Positions 35,117 through 43,148 of a stretch of DNA of 43,199 nt are shown one piece after another. The position numbers and the translations under genes are program-made. How positions within the stretch are numbered: the stretch's first letter is position 1; every line of letters starts with the position of its first letter. The notes under the pieces were generated by a model. That model saw only the letters and a list, made by a program, of their open reading frames with translations. It was not told where the DNA came from and made no database searches. The stretch comes from Candidatus Stackebrandtia excrementipullorum (GTDB lineage Bacteria > Actinomycetota > Actinomycetes > Mycobacteriales > Micromonosporaceae): assembly GCA_019113825.1 (NCBI GenBank), contig DXGR01000006.1, positions 1-43,199 on the forward strand. Direction: 5' to 3'.

Positions 35117-37692
35117 CGATCGTCCTCTCTGTCGCGATCGAAACGGCGGAACGGAACACACAGCCGGGTCGAGTGGTCGTGTCGATCAACGACCAGCGCC
35201 CGGTTGGGCCGCGGTTGGTAGGTCAACGATGCGTCCCCGATAAAGGTCGCCACCTCGATCCCGGTCACATTCAGCAGCATGAGCCCGGCCACGTCCTCGC
35301 GGGCAGCGTTGCCGCCGATATCGTCGATGAAGCGCCGCATACCGCGCCACCAGCCCAAGACGTGCACGCCTTTGGCCGGGCCGTGGCGCAACAGTTGTTG
35401 GAACGCCTTTTGGCCGGCCGGTCCCCATATCGGTGAGGCCGCGTCACCTCCGAAGACGACCAAAAAAGATGGTGTCGTGACGTCGGACCGCTCGGCGAGG
35501 TCGTTGACACCGTCGGCCAGTTCGGCGGCGGTGAGCCATTCGGCCCGGTGCCCCGCCTCCTGCAACCCCACCGCAGCCTGCCGCGCGGCTTCGGTGGCGG
35601 GCGCCACCAGAGGGGCGAGCACGAACCGGGCTTTCGTCGGCTCGTACTGTCGGCCCAGGCTCACTACCGCCGCATGCAGGACGTCCGCGCCGGTCGGATC
35701 GGTTCCCACAACCGCGAAGTTGCGTCCCGGGACCGGGTCCATGGGGATGGATACCGTGGAGATGTCCACATCGACGGCGCGACCCACCAGCGCGGCGGGT
35801 TGCCGGTTCGAAGTGGAGAGATCCCGATAGCGGGGATCTTCGGGCAGGTACTGCTCGGCGTATCCGGCGAACACCGTCGGAGGGGGAGCCGCCGAGTCGC
35901 GTCGTCGCCACCAGTCGTGGCGAAGTCCCGTGAGTAGATCGGGATCCGCGGTTGCGTCGGGAAACTGGACCAGGCGGTCGAAACCGGCGACGCCTGCCGA
36001 ATCGTTGACGATCGCCTGCCCCAGGCGAATCGACTCGGCCGACGTGTTGTTCGGGTCCAATATGTGGCGAGCTCCCGGTAGCGCGATGCGCAACGGGAAC
36101 TGACCGAAGATCGAATCGCGTTTGTCGTAAAGGGTCTCGATACCGGCGATCGTTTGGCTGGCCAGTATGAGATGAACCCCGTACGAGCGGCCTTTGCGGG
36201 CGAGCTCTTCAAGGTGGGCCGCCGATTCACGTGCCAGTCGGTCATTTCCTGCAAACAGGACGTGGAACTCGTCGATCACGGTGACGATGCGGGGCATGTC
36301 GTGGTCGGGGAGGTGGCGTCGAAGTTCGGCGAGCTTCGTGACACCGGCCCGTTTCATGGCGTCGGCACGCCGGTTCATCTCCTGACGCAACGCGGCAAGC
36401 ACCGCGTTTCCATACTCGCGATCGGATTCGACACCGACGGCGCGTACCTGGGGGACCCAGGTTTCGTCACGAGGGGACGGCGTGAACTCGGTGAACGAGA
36501 CACCCTCCTTGAAGTCCAGGAGGTACATGGCCAGTTCGGATGGGCCGTAACGGGCCGCGAGCCCATACAACACGTCGAGGAGAAAAACCGTTTTGCCGCC
36601 GCCGGTTCGGCCACCGATGAGCCAGTGCGGTGTGGCGTCGTCCAGCGACAGGGCGGCCGCACCGCGAGAGTCGCGACCGATAACGGTGGACAGGCCCGTG
36701 ACGCTGGATTCACGCCAGTGTTCGTCGGGGAGCAGGTCGTTCACCGTCACGTGTGAGCGACGTTCGTGCATCTGGGCCAGACCGGCGTACACCTGCTTGC
36801 CGAGTCGTGGGGGCGGAGCCGGGTCCAGTCGCACCGGGGCGGGAATGCGGGAGACGTCGGCGTGTTCCTCGCCGACGGTCATGTAGGTCGCGTGATCGAT
36901 GGTCGGGGCCGGTTCGTGACGGTCGTCCCGCCAACCGGCGAGGATCAGGTGGACGCGACCGAGAGGACCTGCGTGGGCCAGCGCGGCAATACGTCCTTTG
37001 AGAGCGCGTGACGGTTGCGGCGGCAGGCCGGCGATCACGACCAGATGAAACGGCATCGTCGACACGTCGACCGACTCGTTGCGCGCCTGTTGCACGGACT
37101 GGACGTGGGCTTCGGCCTCGTCCAGGACCCGTTCCAGGCCCGGTCCGTCGGTGACCGTGTGCCCGGTGACACCCGCCTTCGCCAATGGCCCCGCTTGTGT
37201 GAACGTCTGACCCAGTGCGGCGCAGTCGACCAGTGCCACCGACACCTTGGGTACCGCGGCAACGGTGCGCAGGAGCAGGGATTGCAGAAGGCCTGACACC
37301 TGAGGCTGGGCGGCGTCGGCGTCGATGACGAGATGGCCGGACCCCAGTAGCGGCACCACCGCCGGAAAAGTGACACCCGTGACCGGTTTCGCGAGCCCGA
37401 TCCGGACGTGGACTGTGCCCTTGCCGGGGTGGTCCTGTAGAGAGGGTGTGCCCGCGGTCGCGGTAAGGTCGCTCGACAGCAGACCAGGGGCGATGCGGGC
37501 GGCCTGTTCGGTGAGCGCCAGAGCCAGCCGTGTTTGATCGCCCGCGGTCGCGTCCGCGGCCGGGATCGCCGCCTCCTGCGCGAGCAACAGCTCCTCGGCT
37601 CGGTCCAAATGCGACCGTGCTCGACGAAATGCCTCGCTCGCCCGGTCGAGTTCGCTTCGCCAGCTCAATGTCTTGCACCGCCTCGATGTCAC
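35113..37692 (-). CDS. FtsK/SpoIIIE-type ATPase, three-domain, no membrane segments
   Basis: 859 residues. An N-terminal coiled coil (about 10-45) leads to a degenerate ATPase-like domain (about 90-330). The only intact FtsK/SpoIIIE motor domain follows: Walker A GGRTGGGKT (360-368), the DFKEGVSFTEF loop (393-403), Walker B VIDEFHVLF (472-480) and the sensor HLILASQ. Last is a third domain (about 640-850) with a broken P-loop, VVGTDPTGADV, lacking the Lys. One active plus two degenerate P-loops recalls EccC of type VII secretion, but no WXG100 or Ecc genes are visible. It may move DNA or protein. GTG 37692 lacks a ribosome site; TTG 37668 after GAGGCGG is an alternative. Confidence 0.8.
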   Translation of the reverse strand: MTSRRCKTLSWRSELDRASEAFRRARSHLDRAEELLLAQEAAIPAADATAGDQTRLALALTEQAARIAPGLLSSDLTATAGTPSLQDHPGKGTVHVRIGLAKPVTGVTFPAVVPLLGSGHLVIDADAAQPQVSGLLQSLLLRTVAAVPKVSVALVDCAALGQTFTQAGPLAKAGVTGHTVTDGPGLERVLDEAEAHVQSVQQARNESVDVSTMPFHLVVIAGLPPQPSRALKGRIAALAHAGPLGRVHLILAGWRDDRHEPAPTIDHATYMTVGEEHADVSRIPAPVRLDPAPPPRLGKQVYAGLAQMHERRSHVTVNDLLPDEHWRESSVTGLSTVIGRDSRGAAALSLDDATPHWLIGGRTGGGKTVFLLDVLYGLAARYGPSELAMYLLDFKEGVSFTEFTPSPRDETWVPQVRAVGVESDREYGNAVLAALRQEMNRRADAMKRAGVTKLAELRRHLPDHDMPRIVTVIDEFHVLFAGNDRLARESAAHLEELARKGRSYGVHLILASQTIAGIETLYDKRDSIFGQFPLRIALPGARHILDPNNTSAESIRLGQAIVNDSAGVAGFDRLVQFPDATADPDLLTGLRHDWWRRRDSAAPPPTVFAGYAEQYLPEDPRYRDLSTSNRQPAALVGRAVDVDISTVSIPMDPVPGRNFAVVGTDPTGADVLHAAVVSLGRQYEPTKARFVLAPLVAPATEAARQAAVGLQEAGHRAEWLTAAELADGVNDLAERSDVTTPSFLVVFGGDAASPIWGPAGQKAFQQLLRHGPAKGVHVLGWWRGMRRFIDDIGGNAAREDVAGLMLLNVTGIEVATFIGDASLTYQPRPNRALVVDRHDHSTRLCVPFRRFDRDREDDR

Positions 37693-37729
37693 CGGCTCAC
37701 AGTGTCGATTGTCACCGTAGCGGAGGTGT

Positions 37730-37755
37730 GGGCGCCCAACACGTGTTGGGCGCCC
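37730..37755. terminator. Perfect 26-bp palindrome between the DUF4097 and FtsK-like genes
   Basis: The half-site is GGGCGCCCAACAC. As RNA it forms an 11-bp stem with a 4-nt loop. It lies 57 bp after the DUF4097 stop and 38 bp before the ATPase start, so it could be a terminator or an operator. There is no U-tract. Confidence 0.5.
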
Positions 37756-37811
37756 GGATCTGAGGTCGGTGATGGACTCACACAGTCCACAATGAAACTT
37801 GTGGCGGCGTC

Positions 37812-38615
37812 CTATCCGCCCGAACGGAAGACGTCGATGTCGCCAGAAACCGTTCCCACGCGCAGTTCCGCGTTGGCGCTTCCACCCTCTGTCGGCATGT
37901 CGCCGACGGCCAGGTCACTGGAGGTGGTTCCGCTGACGGTGTTGAGGTCCATCCATACACCGGTCCCCGACGCGATGCCGATCGACACCGAGCCCGACAC
38001 CGATTTGAGCTGGCAGTTGCCGGTCTTGATGGTCCCTATCGTGATGTCACCCGAGACGCTGCCGCCGGTGACGGCCCCGCCCACGTAGCCCAGACGGACG
38101 TCACCCGAGACCGATTTCACGCTGACCGGACCACCGCAGAAGTCGACCTGAAGGTCGCCCGACACGGTGTTTCCCTTGGCGCTTTCGGTGCATTCGGTGA
38201 CGTGCAGGTCGCCCGAGGCGGTGTTGACAGAGGCGCTGTCGGCCTTTTCCAACGTGATGTTGCCCGATGCGGTCGTCGCGTGCGCAGTGCCGTATGTGCC
38301 TCCCAGGTATATGGGGGCCGAGGCGCTTTTGGCGTTGACGCTTGAGCCGACGGGTATGCGTACCGATATGTCGATGGCGCTGCCTCGGCCGAAGTTGAGC
38401 ACCATTCCGGCCATCCCCTCCGGGGCCTGAACGGTGAGCGTGTTGTTGTGGAATTCGACCTTGGTGGTCTCTGCGGCCTCTTTGGAACGCTTGTCGTTGC
38501 GGTGCGGCGTGACGGAGACACTGACGGAGTCACGTTCCTCCGCGAAGACTTCGCAACGGCCCGCGGCAAACATGATGTTGGCGGAAACGGGCCCGTCGCA
38601 TGGGAATTCGGACAT
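37812..38615 (-). CDS. DUF4097 repeat (beta-helix-like) protein
   Basis: 267 residues from ATG 38615 with AAAGG 8 nt upstream. From about residue 100 the protein is a ladder of 15-20-residue repeats built on [TV]-x-S-G-[DNT]-[IVL] (TTASGNITLE, NTASGDLHVT, NTVSGDLQVD, KSVSGDVRLG, GSVSGDITIG, KSVSGSVSIG, TVSGDIDV), which should coil into a right-handed beta-helix. There is no signal peptide. The family is often paired with anti-sigma or RHH genes; its function is not settled. It lies 36 bp after the RHH gene, in one operon. Confidence 0.85.
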   Translation of the reverse strand: MSEFPCDGPVSANIMFAAGRCEVFAEERDSVSVSVTPHRNDKRSKEAAETTKVEFHNNTLTVQAPEGMAGMVLNFGRGSAIDISVRIPVGSSVNAKSASAPIYLGGTYGTAHATTASGNITLEKADSASVNTASGDLHVTECTESAKGNTVSGDLQVDFCGGPVSVKSVSGDVRLGYVGGAVTGGSVSGDITIGTIKTGNCQLKSVSGSVSIGIASGTGVWMDLNTVSGTTSSDLAVGDMPTEGGSANAELRVGTVSGDIDVFRSGG

Positions 38616-38651
38616 CGGGTGACCTTTCGCGAGAAGTGGTGAAGGGCGAAC

Positions 38652-39158
38652 TCAGGCTTGTGCGTAGCCGGTGACTCGTTTGCCGTATCGAGCTCGCCCG
38701 GCGGTGCTCCTCCCGTGTGTCTGACCCGGCTGTCCGTGAACGGCCGAGTTGATGGCCCGCACAAGCCACGCGTTGACGGAGATTGACTCGCCGGCGGCGG
38801 CCGACTCCACAGCCTCCTTGAGCGGTTCGGGGAGTCGTAGGGTGATTCGGGCGATATCGCCGGACTCTCCGGTCGGTGCCGGTGGTGGTTCGAGCGGCGT
38901 GACGGGTATCTCACTGACCACGAGGTCTGCCTGGCGTGCCCGCATCCGTACTTCGACGGTCGCGGGGTTGCCCATGCGGTTGAGTTCTCCGGTAATTTCT
39001 GCGGCGGCGTCGGACAGCGCCTCCAGTAGTGCTAGGCGCAGTGACGATTCGAGCGACGTGCTCAGCAGTTCGGCGGTGCGTACCGCGTCGTCGCCGGCGG
39101 GAGCCGCTGCGGCCGCGAGGTCGTGGCGAAGCGATTCTAGATAAGGACTCAGATCCAT
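38652..39158 (-). CDS. Ribbon-helix-helix (HicB/Arc-like) DNA-binding protein
   Basis: 168 residues from ATG 39158. Residues about 1-65 are helical and acidic. Residues about 100-136 read ARITLRLPEPLKEAVESAAA followed by GESISVNAWLVRAINSAV, a clear ribbon-helix-helix of the HicB/CopG class. The tail is basic. No HicA-like toxin is adjacent; instead DUF4097 follows, so it is more likely a regulator of this operon. CATACT ends 6 nt before the ATG with no ribosome site, suggesting a leaderless mRNA. Confidence 0.8.
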   Translation of the reverse strand: MDLSPYLESLRHDLAAAAAPAGDDAVRTAELLSTSLESSLRLALLEALSDAAAEITGELNRMGNPATVEVRMRARQADLVVSEIPVTPLEPPPAPTGESGDIARITLRLPEPLKEAVESAAAGESISVNAWLVRAINSAVHGQPGQTHGRSTAGRARYGKRVTGYAQA

Positions 39159-39179
39159 GACGCCAGTATGGCATTAAAA

Positions 39180-39189
39180 TTGACGTCAA
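39180..39189. promoter_or_regulatory. Palindrome TTGACGTCAA in the RHH gene promoter
   Basis: A perfect 10-bp palindrome lies 21 bp before the RHH start, with a near copy (TGACGCCA, 39158-39165) over the start itself. RHH proteins commonly bind such tandem short sites to repress themselves. Confidence 0.4.
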
Positions 39190-39255
39190 GCAAACTGCTC
39201 TTTGTGTCGAACGCGACGTCGAAGCGGCGGAAGCTTTGGCGACACCTGCGGCGAG

Positions 39256-39261
39256 TAGGCT
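39256..39261 (+). promoter_or_regulatory. TAGGCT -10 element of thyX
   Basis: It lies 45 bp before the thyX start, giving a leader of about 38 nt that carries a GGAGGG ribosome site. No clear -35 box. Confidence 0.4.
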
Positions 39262-39306
39262 CGGGAAACATCAGTCACGCAGCACGGAACGTGGAGGGAA
39301 AAACGC

Positions 39307-40059
39307 ATGGTGGAAACCGTGTCACCGCAGGTCACCATTATCGGCTGGACCCAGTTTGAGACGCCCTCGGAAGTCCCCTGGGACACCGACGCGGACGGCG
39401 GACAGGCTCTGGCCGAATTCGCGGGACGCGCTTGCTACCAGTCATGGCACAAGCCCAACCCGAAAACCGCCACCAACGCCGGGTATCTCGAGCACATCCT
39501 GCGGGTGGGCCACCTGTCCGTCCTCGAACACGGCAGCGTGTCGTTCTACATCACCGGGATCTCACGGTCACTGACGCACGAACTGATCCGCCACCGGCAC
39601 TTCTCGTACAGTCAGCTGTCGCAGCGGTACGTGCCCGAACGTGACGCGAAGATGGTCGAACCCGACGTCATCGCCGCCGATCCGGAACTTCACGAGCGTT
39701 TCCTCGCCGCAGCCGACGCGGCCCAAACCGCCTACACCGACCTTCTCGAAGGCCTGGAAAAGAAGTTCGCGGACGAACCCAACGCGACCCTGCGCCGTAA
39801 GCAGGCCCGCCAGGCTGCCCGTTCGGTGCTGCCGAACGCGACCGAGACGCGCATCGTCGTCACCGGAAACTACCGCGCTTGGCGACACTTCATTGCGATG
39901 CGGGCCTCTGAGCACGCCGACGTCGAGATCCGTGAACTTGCTGTAACGGCCTTGCGCCGGTTGCAGGAAAAGGTGCCCAACGTATTCGCCGATTTCACAA
40001 TCGCCGAACTCGCCGACGGCACCGAAGTAGCCTCCAGTCCATACGTTCACGAAGGCTGA
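39307..40059 (+). CDS. thyX: Flavin-dependent thymidylate synthase ThyX
   Basis: ThyX makes dTMP from dUMP with methylene-tetrahydrofolate, FAD and NADPH. 250 residues from ATG 39307 after GGAGGG. The signature [14 protein letters not shown] (R-H-R-x7-S-x-R) is intact, with [23 protein letters not shown] before it and [28 protein letters not shown] for the substrate site. Its place just before dapA matches other actinobacteria. Confidence 0.97.
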   Translation: MVETVSPQVTIIGWTQFETPSEVPWDTDADGGQALAEFAGRACYQSWHKPNPKTATNAGYLEHILRVGHLSVLEHGSVSFYITGISRSLTHELIRHRHFSYSQLSQRYVPERDAKMVEPDVIAADPELHERFLAAADAAQTAYTDLLEGLEKKFADEPNATLRRKQARQAARSVLPNATETRIVVTGNYRAWRHFIAMRASEHADVEIRELAVTALRRLQEKVPNVFADFTIAELADGTEVASSPYVHEG

Positions 40060-40078
40060 ACGCACGCGACCAGACCCG

Positions 40079-40099
40079 GGCGCCGAACCACGCGGCGCC
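40079..40099. terminator. Hairpin between thyX and dapA
   Basis: GGCGCCG and CGGCGCC form a 7-bp stem around AACCACG, 20 bp after the thyX stop. There is no U-tract. dapA then has its own -10 box. Confidence 0.5.
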
Positions 40100-40131
40100 T
40101 GGTGAACATCGCCGTGCGCGGCCCAAAACGG

Positions 40132-40137
40132 TAGGTT
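40132..40137 (+). promoter_or_regulatory. -10 element (TAGGTT) for a leaderless dapA mRNA
   Basis: TAGGTT is followed by seven bases (GATTCAT) and ATG 40145. No ribosome site is present. Confidence 0.5.
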
Positions 40138-40144
40138 GATTCAT

Positions 40145-41059
40145 ATGATCCATGACGCCGCCCGGCCGTTCGGGCGTCTCTGCACTGCCATGGTCACGCC
40201 GTTCGACGATGATGGAAGGCTCGACCTCCCGGGCGCTCGGCGGCTTGCTCGGTATCTCGTCGACGAACAACGCTGCACCGGCCTTGTCCTCAACGGAACC
40301 ACGGGGGAGGCGCCCACGACCAGCGACGATGAAAAGGCCGAGCTCGTGCGTACCGTCGTCGACGAGGTCGGCGATCGGGCCAGTGTCGTGGCAGGTGTCG
40401 GGACGTTCGACACCGCCCACAGCGTCGCCCAGGCGAGAACGGCCGCGCAGGCCGGCGCCGACGCCCTCCTCGTCGTCACCCCTTATTACAGTCGGCCCGG
40501 CCAAGACGACCTGTACCGGCATTTTTCAACGGTCGCCGACGCCACGAACCTGCCGGTGATGCTGTACGACATTCCCGCGCGCACCGCGACGCCGATCGCG
40601 ACCGACACATTGGTCGCTTTGTCGGAGCATCCCAACATCATCGCGGTCAAGGACTCCAAGGGAGACCTCAACGCCGCGACCAGGGTCATGGCAAACACCG
40701 GACTGGTTCTGTACTGCGGTGCCGACGAACTCAACCTGGCGTCCTACGCGATCGGTGAGGTCGGCGCCGTCAGTGTGACCGCCCACCTGGTGGGAGCGCA
40801 CACCTACGCGATGTTCGAGGCGGTCGACGCCGGAGACCTGGAACGGGCGCGTCGGATCGATCGCTCACTGCTGGCGGTCACTATGTCGGTCATGACGCGG
40901 ACCCAGGGGCTGGTCGCCGTTAAAGCGGTCCTGTCCCGCCGCGGTATGCCGTCGGGGCGGCCGAGGCCGCCGCTGTACGCCGCGGGCGAGCCGCTGGCCG
41001 CCGAAATAGAGGCCGAGGTCGGCATCCTCGGACCGTCCACGCGCGTCATGTCGAACTGA
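40145..41059 (+). CDS. dapA: 4-hydroxy-tetrahydrodipicolinate synthase
   Basis: DapA condenses pyruvate with aspartate semialdehyde, the entry step to diaminopimelate and lysine. 304 residues from ATG 40145, preferred over a TTG three codons upstream because of the -10 spacing. Family landmarks are GRLCTAMVTPF, the NGTTGEAPTTSDDEK substrate loop, VTPYYSRPGQDDLYRHF, LYDIPART and the Schiff-base lysine in IIAVKDSKGDL. It acts just before DapB, encoded 10 kb upstream. Confidence 0.97.
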   Translation: MIHDAARPFGRLCTAMVTPFDDDGRLDLPGARRLARYLVDEQRCTGLVLNGTTGEAPTTSDDEKAELVRTVVDEVGDRASVVAGVGTFDTAHSVAQARTAAQAGADALLVVTPYYSRPGQDDLYRHFSTVADATNLPVMLYDIPARTATPIATDTLVALSEHPNIIAVKDSKGDLNAATRVMANTGLVLYCGADELNLASYAIGEVGAVSVTAHLVGAHTYAMFEAVDAGDLERARRIDRSLLAVTMSVMTRTQGLVAVKAVLSRRGMPSGRPRPPLYAAGEPLAAEIEAEVGILGPSTRVMSN

Positions 41060-41143
41060 ATCGACTGAGCGTTACACACGAAAACGATGGGGTGCATGTT
41101 TTTGCCGCATCACGAGACATCCTGACAGGAAGCGGGTTGCCAT

Positions 41144-42847
41144 ATGTTTACAGCACGTGCCGAGCTCGGAGCGCCACCGCCACTGGCTGCGGGCGCACTT
41201 CGAACCATCCCGCTGGGAGGGCTGGGCGCGATCGGCCGCAACATGACGGTCTTCGAGTTCGACGGCCGCATCCTTATCGTCGACTGTGGTGTCTTGTTCC
41301 CGGACATGGACCAACCGGGTGTGGATTTGATTCTGCCCGACTTCACCATGTTGTTGGACCGCCTTGACGATGTCGAGGCGATCGTGTTGACCCACGGTCA
41401 CGAAGACCACATCGGCGCGGTTCCGTACCTTTTGGCTCATAAACCCGACATCCCGTTGGTGGGATCGCAGTTCACACTCGCCCTTATCGAAGCCAAACTC
41501 CGTGAACGGAAGATCAAACCGGACACGTTGACCGTGACCGAAGGCCACGTCGAACAATTGGGTCCGTTCACCTGTGAGTTCTTTGCGGTCAACCACTCGA
41601 TACCCGACGCGATGGCCGTCGCTCTGCGCACCGACGCAGGCACGGTCTTGCATACCGGTGACTTTAAAATGGACCAGTTGCCGTTGGACGGACGGGTCAC
41701 CGATCTCGCCGGTTTCGCTCGGTTGGGCGCAGAGGGCGTGGATCTGTTCCTGTCCGACTCCACCAACGCGGAGGTTCCCGGCTTTGTGACCTCCGAGCAG
41801 GAGATCCGGCCGGTCCTCGACGAGATCTTCCGTAACGCGGAGGGTCGCATCATCGTCGCGTCGTTCGCCTCGCACGTTCACCGGGTCCAGCAGGTGTTCG
41901 ACTCCGCACGTGAGCACGGGCGAAAGGTCGCCTTCATCGGTCGGTCCATGGTGCGCAACATGGGGATCGCACGGGAGCTCGGGCTGCTACACATACCCGG
42001 TGGCTCGCTCGTCTCCATGGACGAGGCGTCGCGACTCCCCGAAGACGAGATCGTCTACATGTCCACCGGTTCGCAGGGCGAGCCGATGAGTGCGCTGGGG
42101 CGCATGGCCTCGGGTGATCACCGGCACATCACCGTTGAGGCCGGCGACACCGTGGTACTGGCGTCGTCTCTGGTCCCCGGCAACGAAACCGCCGTGTACG
42201 GCGTGATCAACCGGTTGTCCCGGTCTGGTGCCACGGTTGTTCACAAGGACGTTGCCAAGGTCCACGTCTCCGGTCACGCACCGGCCGGGGAACTGTTGTA
42301 CACCCTGAACGTCGTGAAACCGTCGAACTTCATGCCGGTTCACGGGGAATGGCGGCATCTGCAGGCACACGGTCGGCTGGCCGTGGCGTCCGGTGTGCCG
42401 AAGGACCAGGTCATATTGGCCGAGAACGGTGACGTCGTCGACCTGGTCGACGGCGTGGCGAAGGTCGTCGGGCACATCGAAAACAATCACATTTACGTTG
42501 ACGGACTGGCCGTCGGCGATGTCGGTGAGCCGGTCCTGACCGAACGCCGGATCCTCGGTGACGGTGGTTTCGTGTCCGCGACGGTGGTCGTCGATTCGGT
42601 CACTGGGAAGGTCGTCGGCGGCCCTACGGTTTCGGCCAAAGGCTTCAGCGAGGATCAAAACGCCTTCAACGACGTGCTTCCGCTCATCACGGATGCGCTG
42701 GACAGGGCTGCCGCCGACGGAGTGTCGGATCCGCATCAGCTGCAGCAGTTGGTACGTCGCACCGTGGGCAAGTGGGTCAACGAAACCTATCGACGTCGGC
42801 CGATGATCGTCCCGCACGTGGTCGAGGTTTTAAGACACCGTCGCTGA
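41144..42847 (+). CDS. rnj: Ribonuclease J
   Basis: 567 residues from ATG 41144 (AGGAAGCGGG upstream, about 9-13 nt). RNase J is a metallo-beta-lactamase/beta-CASP nuclease with endo- and 5'-3' exonuclease activity in rRNA maturation and mRNA decay. Motifs are IPLGGLGAIGRNMTVFEFD, the zinc site THGHEDHIGAVPYL, AVNHSIPDA, VLHTGDFK, LLSDSTNAE-like FLSDSTNAE, and the beta-CASP parts FIGRSMVRNMGIA, STGSQGEPMSALGRMASG and HVSGHAPAGELLYTLNVVKP. The C-terminal roughly 110 residues are the usual RNase J tail. Together with pnp it gives the window two RNA-decay enzymes. Confidence 0.96.
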   Translation: MFTARAELGAPPPLAAGALRTIPLGGLGAIGRNMTVFEFDGRILIVDCGVLFPDMDQPGVDLILPDFTMLLDRLDDVEAIVLTHGHEDHIGAVPYLLAHKPDIPLVGSQFTLALIEAKLRERKIKPDTLTVTEGHVEQLGPFTCEFFAVNHSIPDAMAVALRTDAGTVLHTGDFKMDQLPLDGRVTDLAGFARLGAEGVDLFLSDSTNAEVPGFVTSEQEIRPVLDEIFRNAEGRIIVASFASHVHRVQQVFDSAREHGRKVAFIGRSMVRNMGIARELGLLHIPGGSLVSMDEASRLPEDEIVYMSTGSQGEPMSALGRMASGDHRHITVEAGDTVVLASSLVPGNETAVYGVINRLSRSGATVVHKDVAKVHVSGHAPAGELLYTLNVVKPSNFMPVHGEWRHLQAHGRLAVASGVPKDQVILAENGDVVDLVDGVAKVVGHIENNHIYVDGLAVGDVGEPVLTERRILGDGGFVSATVVVDSVTGKVVGGPTVSAKGFSEDQNAFNDVLPLITDALDRAAADGVSDPHQLQQLVRRTVGKWVNETYRRRPMIVPHVVEVLRHRR

Positions 42848-42863
42848 ACCCGCCGGCGTTCGT

Positions 42864-42929
42864 CGCGGTGTTCGCGTGATGTCACATTGTCGAAGGGTCC
42901 CGCAGGCGGCATGCGCCTACGGGACCCTT
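42864..42929 (+). terminator. rnj terminator; member D of the 3'-end repeat family
   Basis: AAGGGTCCCGCAGGCG (42893-42908) pairs with 42914-42929 over 16 bp (one mismatch) around GCATG. The last pair leads into TTT then CGTG. The bases just before (CGCGGTGTTCG at 42864-42874 and TTGTCGAAGGG at 42887-42897) are the same two blocks found in copies B and C. Confidence 0.75.
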
Positions 42930-43037
42930 TCGTGTCCTGCGGTGTGGCCGACCGCGCGGTTACACCGGCCGTTGCGGGCGACACGGATTGCCGCAGCGGT
43001 GCATGTCTCTCGCCGAGGTTGAATGGGAGGCGAGCGG

Positions 43038-43136
43038 ATGTCCCGATTCCCACTCGGTCAGCCGGTTCATCGCATGGTGCTCGCATGCGGGATCGGGTTG
43101 CTGGGCGCTATGCGCAGATCGTGGACACTGGCTTGA
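43038..43136 (+). CDS. Possible 32-residue small ORF
   Basis: ATG 43038 follows GGGAGG at 7 nt. It encodes MSRFPLGQPVHRMVLACGIG and twelve more residues, with a weakly hydrophobic middle and basic end. It stops 12 bp before the next gene. No family is recognised; it may be a leader or chance. Confidence 0.25.
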   Translation: MSRFPLGQPVHRMVLACGIGLLGAMRRSWTLA

Positions 43137-43148
43137 GCGGGGACGTCC

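Noticed and set aside
35113-37692. Type VII secretion (ESX) locus
   Set aside because: Only an EccC-like ATPase layout is present. There is no WXG100 pair, EccB, EccD, EccE or mycosin in the surrounding genes, so the assignment is not supported.
38652-39158. HicAB toxin-antitoxin system
   Set aside because: The RHH domain resembles HicB, but there is no HicA-like toxin next to it; the neighbour is DUF4097.
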